From Gamsiella multidivaricata (taxonomy: Eukaryota > Mortierellomycota > Mortierellomycetes > Mortierellales > Mortierellaceae): a stretch of 64,000 nucleotides of DNA. Position numbers and translations under genes: made by a program. Where the stretch lies: the NCBI RefSeq assembly GCF_025024155.1, contig NW_026251727.1:186001-250000 (forward strand). The letters run 5' to 3'. Below are positions 22,806 to 34,208 of this stretch, piece by piece. The stretch's first letter is position 1. Each line of letters begins with the position of its first letter. The notes beneath the pieces were generated by a model. The model was not told where the DNA came from, did no database searches, and was given only the letters and a program-made list of their open reading frames with translations.

Positions 22806-25297
22806 ATGGGTCAGACACTCTCAGCACCGATCACCGAAAAGCACTCGTCGGCTGATCATGACAAGCGCTTTGCCTATGGCGCCTCTGCTATGCAAGGATG
22901 GCGAATCAGTATCATTCCAATCGTGTCTATCCCAGGACTTTGTCGTTTTATTGGGATGCTTCTCGCCTTTCCGTTTCTTCTCTGTGTTGGTGGCCTTTGT
23001 TTTCTTTGCGTGGTTTTTTTTTTTTTGTCTTTCTCTGCTGTCTTTTTTTGTTGTTGATGTTGTTTTGTCGTTGCTTTGGTCAGCCAGTGCGTCTCTTTAC
23101 GCATGGCCATGGGGACTTTTCCTTGTTCTGTTGTATTTCTATCAATGCTCATCCCATTGCAAACCTATACACGCCTTGGTGCGTACTATGATATCCTTGA
23201 CTCCATTCGCGCGCTCTGCCTTGTCTCTTTCTTTCTTTTTTTAATTGCCGTCTCACCTAATAGCCATGGAAGGTATGAATACATGGCATGCAACATGCGA
23301 ATATATGTCTTCTTAATTATAACTCTGTCCTTACCAATCCGTCTTTTTTTTTACTTTTCAATCTCATCGTGACCGTAAAATAGATGCCCATACGACCTTG
23401 CTCAATGTGGAGGATGCAGAAGGAACCGCATTCTTTGCCGTCTATGATGGTCACGGAGGTATGTTTATTGATCGGTCGGTTACTTCAATTGAGGACCAAG
23501 CTAGTGTTCTGACCCCATTTGTCTACTCTCTGATGTTCTTTTCATAGGCCCAAACGTAGCCAAATACAGTGGCGAGGGATTGCATAAGAGAATCGTCGGC
23601 GACAAGGCATTCGCCAAGGGCGATTACATGGCCGCAATCAAGAACGGATTTTTAGAGATGGACAGGGCTTTGCGCTTTGGTATGTGATTCTGGAAATGAT
23701 CTGGACGGACTCGATCCATTGAGCGCCGCATCATGGAACATAATATCGATTGCAATCTGGATCAACGCTGCGCTATAGCTGTTCTTAACATGGTTTGCTC
23801 CCTTCTTGGACAGATCCCGAATACGGTGGAGATTCATCTGGATGCACGGCCATTACTGCAACATTCACGGACAAAAACGTTCTCTATGTGGTAAGTTCAG
23901 CACCGGCATTTCAAACGTCATTTGTTCGTCCTAGTTACAACAACTGCTGTCGTACCATTCATCGAGAAATGAAGGCATGAAGCCTTGGAAAAAACCCTCT
24001 TTGATCATGACTGAACAATGACGTAATATTGTGGCGAATACAATGAGGTCCAGGAATGTAAGGCATTCATAGAGAAGGTGATAAGATGGCTAATGCGCAT
24101 ATTTTTGTCCCATTCCTCGGCATCTGCCTGTATCTAGGGCAATGCTGGAGACTCGCGCGCTGTCCTAGGAAGCGATGGAACTGCTATCGCTCTGTCCAAC
24201 GATCACAAGCCTGTTAACAAAGGTACAACGCGCAGGCCGGACGGAGAATGAATTGCACGCACTTTAGTGCGATTCAATTTCGGGGGGGCATGCCAACACG
24301 ACGTTTCAAATTAATGTGTGCATGGAAGATCGATAGCATCTGCAGCGTACCATTGCCCTATTTCTGCTTGAGAAGATCGACCTAAACAGACTTTAGCCGG
24401 AACATTCACCCAACTTTCATCTGCATTGTATGAACTACTTAGAGGAGTCAAGGCGTATTGTTGCGGCCGGCGGATTTGTGGAGTATGGCAGAGTGAACGG
24501 TAGCCTTGCCCTGTCCCGTGCATTGGGCGATTTCGAATTCAAGATGAATGCGACCCTCGGACCTGACGACCAGATCGTGACCGGTGAGTGGACTCTGGAT
24601 TATCTTGCTTGATGCAAAGGGGCAGCGCTGTGGATGAAGCTCGAGTTCTAATTTTGCTGTTCAATATTCACATCTGATATTACAGCAAATCCCGTCATTG
24701 TGGAGCACAAGTTGACAGAAAAAGACGAGTTCCTTGTCTTGGCCTGTGATGGTACGCCACATTTCTGTATCCGATTACCCTTGCTCGTGTGCTACTGAAC
24801 CTTGGAAATAACACAAACAATTTATGGTTCTCAAAATAGGTATCTGGGACTGTATGTCTTCTCAGGAGGTGGTGACATTTGTTCGCCAGGGTATTGCTGA
24901 CAAAGTTCCTCTGGAGACCCTGTGCGAGAAGACGATGGATCACTGCTTGGCGTCAGACAGCGGCATGACTGGTGTGGGGTGTGATAACATGACGATGGTC
25001 ATCGTCGCTCTCCTGAACGGAAGGACGCTGGAAGAGTGGTACGAGCATATTGCCCAGCGTGTCGCCATTCGTCTCGGACCCGCAGATTCCAGCGTCAGGG
25101 CTAACGGAGATGAGGATCCAGAGACCTTCAAGGAGAAGATAGTAGAGACGGAGACATCAGAGTCGACAGATACCAGCAAGGCCGAGGAATCCAAGGGCGT
25201 GGCGAAGGAAGGATCCAAGGTGGACGAAAAACCATCGGCGACTGAGCCATCAACACTCAACGACGAGAAGAAGGAAGAAAAGACGAGCGTGGTGTAG
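22806..25297 (+). CDS. PP2C-type Ser/Thr phosphatase (Ptc2/Ptc3-like), nine exons
   Basis: Exons 22806-22908, 23264-23272, 23384-23458, 23548-23679, 23814-23890, 24138-24222, 24443-24583, 24686-24751 and 24840-25297 sum to 382 codons in frame. The protein starts [20 protein letters not shown]; Gly2 suggests possible N-myristoylation. All PPM-family motifs are present: [55 protein letters not shown] and GCDNMT. These include the metal-binding Glu/Asp residues. The Lys/Glu/Ser-rich C-terminus after about residue 300 resembles the variable tails of yeast Ptc2/3, which act on stress MAPK and checkpoint kinases; that role is inferred by analogy. Exon 2 is only 9 bases (CCATGGAAG) and encodes part of the metal-binding motif. 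Confidence 0.94.
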
Positions 25298-25710
25298 GCG
25301 ATCAGGAAGGCGAACGGCGAGAGTAGGGAACCGGACATTCGCCATCCAACGGGTTTATTTTCTTTTTTTTCCTTTATTGTCATGCCATAGGGTTGCTTTA
25401 TCTTTCGCTTTCATTAAACCTGGGTTCGCAGAAAAATAGGAGAGAGTTCACTAATGCCAACAGCTATGTCTATAGTCTATGGCGTATGATGTAGCAGTGG
25501 ATCGGATGCTGCTTGCTGCGCTGTTTGTGCGTGGTCCGGTCAGGGTCCCTGGTCAAGGGGCAATTCGACAAATTCTTTGTGTAACCAAGAGAATCAGTCA
25601 TAACCTACTTTGGCTACAGCCCTCGCTTGAACCGACTGGGTTCATCTCACTCTTCATCTGGATCCTCATTCGCTTTCCTCATCACCGCCCTCCTCCTTAT
25701 ACCCTTACAC
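25298..25710. other. spacer between PP2C and acyltransferase
   Basis: 413 bases holding the PP2C 3' region and the acyltransferase leader. The acyltransferase frame is open upstream to 25627 but has no ATG before 25711. Confidence 0.5.
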
Positions 25711-27234
25711 ATGGTTTTTACTCCTATCCGTGAAGTTGCTAATCTTGAGCGCTACAATCTTGCAAGGGCCAACGCGGGGACCTACTTTAATGTAGTGGTT
25801 GGTACACGTCTGCAGCTTCAGTCAAGCGAGGGAGCACACACGACCCAATTGCCCACTGATGCGACTCAATGGCTCAGACTTCTCGCTGGACCTCTGACTT
25901 GGCTTATTCAGCAACACCCAGTACTCTCGCTCGTAATTGGTGAACATCGATCCGCAAAGCCGACGTTTTTGAGAATGCCCTCGGTTGACTTGTCCAAGAT
26001 TGTCCGTGTCACCTCGATTCAGCAACCAAACGATATCGTGCAAACCCTCGAGTATGAGCACAATCTCCCATTCGACTACTTGAACACTGAGGTCCCACTC
26101 TGGCATATTGTTGTAGCCCATGTCAAGGAGGACAATTCCTTCTACCTCCTCTATAACTTTCAGCATGCTATCGGTGACGGCCGCTCTGCAATGGCACTCA
26201 CCGAGCAATTGGTGGAGCGACTCAACATCCAGGCCTCTGAAACTTCCTCCAGAGAACTAGATCTACCAACCATGGTCATCCCTCCGAACGATCCCCTACC
26301 ATTCAATCTCGAAAAACGCGTCAACTGCAATCCAAGTCTTCTCATGCTGTTCAAGGAGGCCACGATGGGACTCTTGCTTCCGGCTTTTGTCAAAAAGACG
26401 ATCGAATCTAAATACTGGTCTGGCGAAATTGATGCGACACTGGATTTGAACGAGACACAGGTTGGCCTCTGGTACCTTAATCAGCAAGAGACCCTCCAGG
26501 TTATCGAGGCTGCAAAATCACACAATACCACTGTAAACTCAATTCTCTTCACAGCCTCAAATTTCGCCATCAAATCCGTCTTCCTGTCCAAGGTCGAGGA
26601 CGGAGTGAAGCCCACGACGACCAAGGACAGGCTATCGTTCTCGACGCCTGTCGCTCTTCGTCCGCTCATCACGCCCCCAATTAGTCGCTACGATCAAGGC
26701 TGCTACACCTCCGCGATTGTTACCAAAGATATCGAGGTTTCCCTTGACACCGGCTTCTGGGCCTTGACTCAAACCTACCGCAACCAGATCGTTAAAGGCA
26801 CCTCTACGCCCACAGGCATCCGCCACCTGTTGGAGCATGTAGGTATGCTCGAGTACCTGCCCAAGCGTGAGGGTGGATGGGAAGACTTTTTGCGAGGGCA
26901 GGTCACGAAGGAACAACACGGTCGACTCGCGACCATCGAGATCTCAAACGTCGGCAAGGCATGGGACCAGCCCGGGTCCGTTACGTTCAAGATCCAGAAT
27001 GCAATATTTTCTCAGTCTGCCGGGATCACCGGCTCGGCCTTTATGCTAAGCGCAGCGACGGCGAATGGTGTCCTGTCGATCGTTGGGACGTGGCAGAAGG
27101 CGACTTTTTCGAGTCGTGAGCGTGCGGAAGAGTACTTGAGAGAGTTTAAGAGGATTCTGTTAGAGGCTACGGAACATGAGAGGAAGGACTATCGATTCCG
27201 GGAGGCACTGCTTTCGGGCCATGCTAGCAAGTGA
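25711..27234 (+). CDS. alcohol acetyltransferase-like / CoA-dependent acyltransferase
   Basis: Single exon of 507 residues from the first in-frame ATG (MVFTPIREVANLERYNLARA). It carries the catalytic HxxxDG of the condensation/BAHD/AATase superfamily as FQHAIGDGRSAM, at about residue 154. The N-terminal layout (R-x-V-A-x-L-E-x-Y-x-x-A-R) is that of fungal alcohol acetyltransferases such as Atf2. Expected reaction: transfer of an acyl group from acyl-CoA to an alcohol or sterol. There is no signal peptide in this model. Lack of introns is unusual beside the intron-rich neighbours and could mean retroposition or horizontal acquisition, but nothing in the sequence proves either. Substrate cannot be predicted. 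Confidence 0.85.
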   Translation: MVFTPIREVANLERYNLARANAGTYFNVVVGTRLQLQSSEGAHTTQLPTDATQWLRLLAGPLTWLIQQHPVLSLVIGEHRSAKPTFLRMPSVDLSKIVRVTSIQQPNDIVQTLEYEHNLPFDYLNTEVPLWHIVVAHVKEDNSFYLLYNFQHAIGDGRSAMALTEQLVERLNIQASETSSRELDLPTMVIPPNDPLPFNLEKRVNCNPSLLMLFKEATMGLLLPAFVKKTIESKYWSGEIDATLDLNETQVGLWYLNQQETLQVIEAAKSHNTTVNSILFTASNFAIKSVFLSKVEDGVKPTTTKDRLSFSTPVALRPLITPPISRYDQGCYTSAIVTKDIEVSLDTGFWALTQTYRNQIVKGTSTPTGIRHLLEHVGMLEYLPKREGGWEDFLRGQVTKEQHGRLATIEISNVGKAWDQPGSVTFKIQNAIFSQSAGITGSAFMLSAATANGVLSIVGTWQKATFSSRERAEEYLREFKRILLEATEHERKDYRFREALLSGHASK

Positions 27235-27834
27235 GTCAATGCAGCAAATAATATCTGGTGCTTGGAAGGTTGTGCAGGGGAGTTCGCGACTTAGCTAATT
27301 TGTGTGACTTACCTTGTGGCAGCGCAAATAAACCGGCATGACCACAAAGTAGTCGCGTCTCTTCCATTTGCACATTTCCCTTTCTTCATTGTCTTGCTCT
27401 CTCTCTCTCTATTCCTCTTTTCCCCTCCTGCAATTTACCCCTTGCTTCACATTAACCGCTTCGACAGACGCTCTCACCCTCTCTCCTTTCCTCCTGCAAT
27501 TCCAGACGCTCTGCAATACAATTGCCGCGCGTCCCTCATTGGTAACTTGTTTTATTCTCTTTCTAGCGAACCTTTGCGCGACAGAGATGGTGATGGACTC
27601 GTTGACACTTTTTGCGTCCATGGCGTACTGTCGTGGGGCATCATGTGAAAGCCACAACTTTCCTTTGAACGGCTTCTCTCCCTTGACCCCTGTGTGTTGC
27701 TTCATTTGACATGATCAAAGTTGGTGGCTCTCTTGGGACTGTGCGCTTGTGGACACATAGTTCTGCCCATTACTCATTCTCAAGTTGACCTCTTGACACC
27801 AGCTATGCAGCAAAGCATTCTGCGAACACTCATA

Positions 27835-27885
<51 letters not shown>

Positions 27886-28824
27886 CTTGTTTGTCTCTCA
27901 TTCAGTTTGAGCGTATCTGATGAAGGTACGACTTTTCCGACAGAAAACAATAGCCCTGGTTTAATCTGCCCTGTACCTCCGTGATGTTGAATGGGATTGC
28001 GCCCAGAGCTTTCTCCGGCTGTCCAAGGTGAGTATGTCTGTGGTGTGCTCCGTCCGGCGTATAGTGCAATTCCCTTCTAGGGAGGCACCACCGAGCACGC
28101 CACACTGCCTTGTTTTCCCCACCGCCCTTTTTGTTTGGTTTACCGTGTTTATGATGCGAGTTCTCTAATGTCTACATGCAGTTAGTACATAGAATCGTGT
28201 TACATAATAAAATCCACGAATACAGGCTCAATCTTTTCGCAACTGATAAATAACATTAAAGCCTAAATTAACTTGGATGGATGCGCTATATGGTAGACTG
28301 AAAATTGACAAGGGCGTTGAGTTGCCAAAAATGACTCAAGTTTGTGATGATGTCCTGGTCAAAAAAGTCCATGAATACTGAATGGATTTGTTAAATCCGA
28401 CTTTTGTCCTGTAGCTGTATTCCATATCTATGAGTGATATCATTGATATATACAGAGATAATCAAGTGAACTGGTGGGATGCAGTTTTCTGAAAAGAATG
28501 AACTCGCGTGAAACGACGCTGCGTACTATTTCCGAGTAGAGTCATGAATACTCATTGGATTTTTTTTATTTTGTAGATGAATGACACATCTATCGATTGA
28601 AGGCATTGGTGCTTCTCTTGTGTGAGTATAGCCATAGCAACTGGCCGTTTTGTGCTATCGAAAGAATTCAGTATCCAAGTTCTCTTTTCGCCCCCTGCTC
28701 TTCGTCCACGGCTTGCATTGGTTTTGTGCGTAGAACTTTATTTCAGATGAGAAGAATCTAAGGCCCTACTTTTGCTATAGTTTGTAAAAATCGCCCTTGT
28801 ATGTACATCGAAGCCCCATTAGCT
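27235..28824. other. non-coding spacer of about 1.6 kb with CT microsatellite
   Basis: No convincing gene on either strand. Holds C/T-rich tracts (27368-27500) and a (TC)n run at 27839-27874. AT-rich sequence (28190-28700) includes two loosely similar segments at about 28368 and 28543 (CATGAATACT followed by TGGATT). This is the downstream flank of the MULE-derived gene; no terminal inverted repeat was found by eye. Confidence 0.5.
27839..27874. repeat. (TC)18 microsatellite
   Basis: Perfect TC dinucleotide run of about 36 bases in the spacer after the acyltransferase. Confidence 0.95.
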
Positions 28825-31701
28825 CTAGTAGTGTTGTCGTTGCCGCTTATTGCTGAGATCGTGGCCTTGTTTCCGAGGAAAATTTGCTTCAAACAAATCG
28901 AGGACATCTTGAATTTGTTGATGTGCTCCCTGTAAGGACAGACTCATCCGCTCCTTGTGTGGTAAAGGTACAGATGTGTCCCTTAATGCGTCCAAGGCTT
29001 TTAAACGTTCAATGGAACAGCTCAGGGCATCCAAGGATGGCAATGAAAGTGAAAGCGCTACAGGTTCCGTGGGAACCTCATGGTCTGACTCGAGCATGTC
29101 TGAATGGGATTTCTCCTCATACATCCATGGTTCCTCTCTGAACAACTTCATAGAAGGCATCTCCAGCTGCACCAAAGCGATGTGCTTGCAGCAAGTCGCC
29201 TCTGAGCGGAAATATTCGCATGAGCAGCTAATGATATGGCCGCCAGTAGCCCTGCTAAAGTCAATCTCGATATCGTATAGTACTCCAAGGCGCGTGAAGG
29301 ATTCTACTCGGAGTATCGTGTCTGAGGCCTGCATGATGTAGTCGCCTGTGTATCCCTTCGATCCCCTGTTCTTGAGATGGTTCTCGGCAACATGACTGAG
29401 TTTTAGTTCCGTTCTCTGGGTAGGGCTCATCCGACCGACGTTGACAACGCTGTGAATGCATTTCTGTTGGAAGTGCGGTACGGCCATGACAGCAAGGACG
29501 TAGATGACTGTGTCCACACGCTGTTTCTGCCTGTCTTTCAGGAAGTGGCGCTTGAGAGTGTTATGCCAGGACTCAATGAAGTTATTGGTATCGATACTAG
29601 AGTACGACACCCCTTGGCGATAACATACCATCCAATTCTTCTGCTTGAGCGTAGCCTTGTCATCTTGCTCCTCTTCAACTGGCGTTCCTCCTTCTTGCGG
29701 CGCCGGCATCTCTTCACCAAAGTAATTTTTGTCCAGGTAGCCCAAGAGCATGTCATGCTCCCGCCATCTTTCACGAAAACCTTTGATGAGGCCCAAGGCT
29801 ATTCTCTTGTTCCTCTGGCACAAGATGCTGCGAAGATCGGCTCTAATCTGTAGGGAACGGCATGAACAAATTAGACAAACAGCTCATCAAAAAGACAAAG
29901 AGCGTACAGGCAATGCTCTTACATCTGCTCTGTGAGTTTGCCTCTGTGCAACTGGAATGGACGCAAGCTTTGGCGTCTTGGTCTTGACCTCCTTCTCCCA
30001 TACCTTCAAAACGTGCCATGCACAGTAGAGAATGGGTACGTCTGGAAACACGCTCTTGATGGCAAGGATCTCCGTGTTGCCTTGGTCAGTGATGACTGCA
30101 TTAGGTCTATACTCGTACTCCTGGCCAGACAACGAGAAGAGGTCCCGCATCTTGTTCCGAAGCTCCTTTAGCCAATTGATGAGAATGCAGCTCTCGGTGC
30201 TCTTTGTCAACAGAAAAGCTACGGGAATCCCGTATCCTGTATCTCTATTCTTCAGGACCAGAGTAAATAAGTTTGTTCGATGCCTAAAGAGGAGTTAGAT
30301 TCTATAGCAACGCTTTCGAACATAAAAGAAGAGACAATAGCAACAGCACAAGAAATGAACCTACCCGAATACATTGTGTGTCCCATCAAAGCACAACACA
30401 CTGCCGTGTGCCTTCAATTGCTCCAACTGCCATGCCGACGAAAAACCAAAGTAAACGCCGTTGGCATGGTCGCTTTTGTCGTAATACGTAAATCCTTTGT
30501 TTTTGTCGAATTCTTCCATCCATTTGATAGCTGATAAGGTTGCGTCAGGATCCTTTCTCATAGCAGCGCTGATGATATCGTACCATATGTTGTACACATC
30601 ATCGTAAGTGACGAAGTTATCTTGCGATATACGCTGTCCACCTCCTTGCATGATTTTGGTAAACAAGTCATAGTCCATGGTTAATTGCTGCATGGCTCTC
30701 TGAATTGTTGTACCGCGCATTATGAGACTTCTGATTGTTGCCTTGATTGCTTCTGACTTTTGTCTTATATCAGTGTCGCCAAGACCGCCCAGACTGTGGT
30801 TGTGCTGATAGTGGTATTGGACGCGATACGTACTCTCCTCCATGCCGTTCGCCGCGGTTTTTGGCTCAGTTAGGATAAAGATCCGGGATGGGCAACCTTG
30901 CTTTATACTCGGCTTTGTGTTCCTCGATTTACCAGAAATCCCTCCCTTTAATCTGTCCTTCCGGACCCGTGCCTTCTTAGAGCACTGGCAGTCAAAGGTA
31001 ATACGAAGATACTTAAACACGTTTGCTCTTTCGTACTCGTAGGTTCTTGAATGGACATAGTTCGTAGAGATACTGCGCTGATGCTGCTGCCTCCACTCGT
31101 CGAAAACATCAGGAGTTAGAAAAACTCCACTACTCCCACATCGAGGATGGTGAGACGCGAGTCTGGGTCAATGCTATAATGTTTCGCAGCACGGAGAATG
31201 ATGGTGTCTTTACTCAACAACTCGCGCACGCTATTTGGCACTACGGCGTTGAGCTCTTCAGCGATGCGTCCCTTCAATGGCTATGGGAGACAGAGCAATT
31301 GACACAAGAACGTCGCGTCAGTATCCTATGATGGACCCGACAGACAGATAGACAACTAGACAGACGCTTACGGCACTGACCTCAATTGAAGAACCTTGGC
31401 TTTGGCTTTGGCTGGCGCCGTCGCCACCGGTAACACCGTTGTTGTCACTCTGGTTTCTGCTCTCATCGTTACTTGCGGTGACTACATGTAATCCCTGTGT
31501 ATTGCAAGATATACTGCGTATTAGCAAAAGATATAGGCAGCCAGTACACAGCATAATAGCCAAAAAAATTACGCGTACCAACTGCTGCAGGCCATCAACT
31601 ACTAGCCCCTCTATCAGATCACGTGTGGGCTTGTCGTGAACGGACAGAGGATCGTTCGCAGCGGATTGATCAGAGATTGGGGACTCCATGGTCGATTCCA
31701 T
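28825..31701 (-). CDS. MULE-transposase-derived protein with SWIM zinc finger
   Basis: Exons 31579-31701, 31372-31494, about 30365-31280, 29923-30283 and 28825-29847 encode roughly 818 residues. An N-terminal FAR1/WRKY-like DNA-binding region contains CQCSKKARVRKD and a downstream YHYQHNHSL. It is followed by a MULE transposase core with all acidic residues: Asp in LCFDGTHN, Asp in AVITDQGN, the CAWH motif, and Glu in NNFIESWHNTLK. A SWIM finger follows (CSCEYF, then CCKH). The C-terminus is low-complexity. The fourth and fifth junctions are clean GT-AG. The third block (30365-31280) changes frame at about 31125-31213. This can be an 89-base GTAAAG...GAG intron of the right phase, or a one-base frameshift after the GGG of ATGTGGGAG. 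It is a mobile-element gene, either domesticated or of a still coding element; no terminal repeats were found. Confidence 0.85.
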
Positions 31702-31836
31702 GGCACGAGGGAGATGTGGATTGACGGAAATGAGTGGTTGGTCGTGCTGAGAGTGACAAAAGATGATGGTGAGGCGGTGATGAGAAGGAAGGAACGATTA
31801 AGTGGTGCCCAAAAAGAAGCAAAATATTACAGGAAT

Positions 31837-31908
31837 GCTCATTGCAGGGATCGAACCTGCGGCCTTCGCGTTATTAGCACGACGCTCTACCGACTAAGCT
31901 AAACGAGC
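31837..31908 (-). tRNA. tRNA-Ile (anticodon AAT)
   Basis: 72 bases fold as a full cloverleaf. The acceptor stem GCTCGTT pairs with AATGAGC (one G-T pair). The D arm is GCTTAGTCGGTAGAGC. The anticodon stem TCGTG/CGCGA encloses the loop CTAATAA. The T arm is GCAGG-TTCGATC-CCTGC. There is no intron and CCA is not encoded. Box A and box B (GGTTCGATCCC) are intact. It lies 135 bases upstream of the MULE-derived ORF, on the same strand. Confidence 0.95.
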
Positions 31909-32552
31909 TGTCAAACCTCTCTAAAGGTTAAGAGTTGCTGTTGAGAAAATTCGTTTTCTAATTTTACATATTCCCATGATTTACAGCGGTTCCATTATTT
32001 CCATTTTAGGCTATTCAACCTTTTTATATGTAAATATGATCCGGGGGGGGGAGAAAATTATTATAAAAAACTTCGTATATGTAAATGGGTTTTGTAATAA
32101 GGAGTTTTCAGCTTTTAACACACTGATGAGATGTGGCAACTATTGTGCAGGTCCAAGGGACAGGGTCAGAGAATTGACCTATTTTTTTTGGCAACTGTGG
32201 ATCGGCTTTACTTTGGTGGAAAGAAGGACTGTAGTAGATCATTGTCAGTGAGGTCTGATAGATTCGCAGGGTCGATCGGCTTGAGAGACAAAGTTTATTA
32301 TGAGTTTCAGCAGTTGCTGCAATATAAAAAAAAAAAAGACCTTCTCGTGTGGATGTTTGGGCCGTTCTCAACACAGGTGAGGCCACAACGCCTTTGATTC
32401 CTTTGATTCTCAACAAATTTATTTGTTCACCGCGCAGCTTTAAGCGCCTGTCCGGAGGCGAATGTCAAACCTACTGCTATGCATGACCCTACATTACAGA
32501 AGGTCTTTATTTCTCCTTGCATCATACTTCAGGATCAGTCACTCTTGCTTCT
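31909..32552. other. AT-rich spacer upstream of tRNA-Ile and downstream of NIF3
   Basis: No gene seen. Contains G9 at about 32043-32051 and an A12 run at about 32328-32338. Base composition is more AT-rich than the neighbouring genes. Confidence 0.5.
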
Positions 32553-34022
32553 TTAAACAACAACTAACGGATCCTTATCCGTCCTACTAACTATCACCTC
32601 GACCCCCTCCCCACCATCCTGACTCAACAACTCCTCCAACTTTGGTTTCAATACCGCACTAAGGTATCCGCGCTCGGTATTTGAATGCTCACACAATACG
32701 ACCGTGCTGTTTTGTTCGAGTGCCTCAAGAACATCATGGTGTCCGAGCTCGCCGGTGAGGTAGACATCTGCTTTATGACTCATCATCTCCGAGCCGGATC
32801 CGGCCCAAACGCCCACAGTCGAGATCAGGCGCTCGTTGTTCGCGTGTGTCGGGTGGATCGCCGCGCGGACTGGATTTGACACGCGGGAAAGTCGACAACA
32901 AGAAATGGGTAAGCGAGCAGAGGAAAGAGCGAAGATAAGAGCGCGTCAGTAATGTTTTCTTACTGATACATGTAATTGATTTTTAAAGCAAAAACGTTTC
33001 ATAAAAAATAAAAAAAAATACCGTGCTTCATGCCGAGATGGGCCTTGATTTGCTCAATGACCTGCTGGACTGGTTGGGGCTTGTCAAAGGTAATATATCT
33101 TCCCTTTCCAGCCTTCTCGTGGCCTATACACATGCATCCGCGGAAACAAGCTGGGGAGTTAGTTGGCGTTGTCAAGATCTCGCATTAAAGGCGCGTCAAA
33201 CGCGTCTTTCCTGGAACTGTGCAATGTCAGCAGCAAGCAATGCACAGCACACTTGCCTGCAGGCGGATTCTCAGCAGGAACGTAAACGCTGGTTGATCCT
33301 GCATCTCCAAACCCCTTCAGCAGCCAGTCGTTTACTAAATCCAAACAGGTATCAGAACGTAAAAAGGATGTCGAATTTAGTTAGTTACTCGAATTGCTTC
33401 TGTCTGTAAAGCAATAGAAAGGAAGTAGGGATTGACAGAAACGATGGATACAAAAGGACATTCGTTACCTCCGTCTTCGCAGCTATCACAGGAGGTGTGA
33501 GGAGAGTAGACACTGACACCCTTGGCGGCACACTGAAGTACCATCCTCTGCTTCGTGTCCTTCAATTGCAGTCTCTTGAGCCCACGGAAAATAGGTGGAT
33601 CTGTAAAATAAATAACATAACGGTTGTCAGACACAAGGAATGTCGTCTCAAAAATACTGTGCTCCAATCGATCCAACGAATCATATCACATACGGTAGGC
33701 AATGATGACTCCCACAGAAGGGTCGCTCAGAGCCTCATCCACGACGGCCGAGGTGAAATCAATCGTCAGAAAGACGCGCTGGGGAGTCGTAGAAGCTGTC
33801 CTGGTCCTTGGATAGGGTGCCTCTGTTTATTTTGCAGGGGTGAGAAAAGAAAAATGGAAGCAGTTAGAGAGCGGAGAAAACATGGTATTTTTGATGCAGG
33901 GCAGGTTAAGTTGAGGGTGTGTCCATACCGACCAAGAGCCCGACGTTGTCCCAAGCTTGCTCAGCCAGACTCTGGGGCGCGATGCGCTCCATGCTCTTCA
34001 GGACGCGTGCCAGCAATGCCAT
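32553..34022 (-). CDS. NIF3-family (DUF34/YbgI-like) metal-binding protein
   Basis: Six exons (33929-34022, 33694-33822, 33469-33600, 33257-33334, 33022-33123, 32553-32869) give 283 residues in frame. Recognisable NIF3 blocks in order: MALLARVLKSMERIAPQSLA, AWDNVGLLVEAPYP, TPQRVFLTIDFTSAVVDEAL, VGVIIAYHPPIFRGL (the His ligand motif), YSPHT, VNDWLLKGFG, GRYITFDKPQPVQQVIEQIK, GVWAGSGSEMM, DVYLTGELGHHDVLEA (second His motif) and EHSNTERGYL. The family forms toroidal hexamers with a dinuclear metal site; its biochemical role is still debated. Intron 4 uses a GC donor (GCAAGT). Divergent from the ribosomal P1 gene with a 186-base shared promoter. Confidence 0.93.
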
Positions 34023-34208
34023 GGTGTCTTTTAAATGTAATTGAAGTGGAGCAAGGTGTGCAAGTGCGAGTGGAGCACTGGACAGATCAAGGCCAGTCCT
34101 ACTTTAAGGGGTGTCTATAGCTTCCTCTCCTTGGGTTGTATATCTGCCCATTGTGGGGCAGGTGACAAAAGCTCCCTCTTTCTCATTTTTCGAATTTTCA
34201 AACAAAAA
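34023..34208. promoter_or_regulatory. shared divergent promoter NIF3 / RPP1
   Basis: 186 bases separate the two start codons. It contains a pyrimidine-rich CTTCCTCTCCTT upstream of RPP1, typical of ribosomal protein leaders, and the TTTTCAAAC leader just before the ATG. Shared use is inferred from geometry. Confidence 0.55.

Noticed and set aside
28150..32500. Terminal inverted repeats of a MULE element
   Set aside because: Scanning both flanks by eye showed no matching inverted ends; not claimed.
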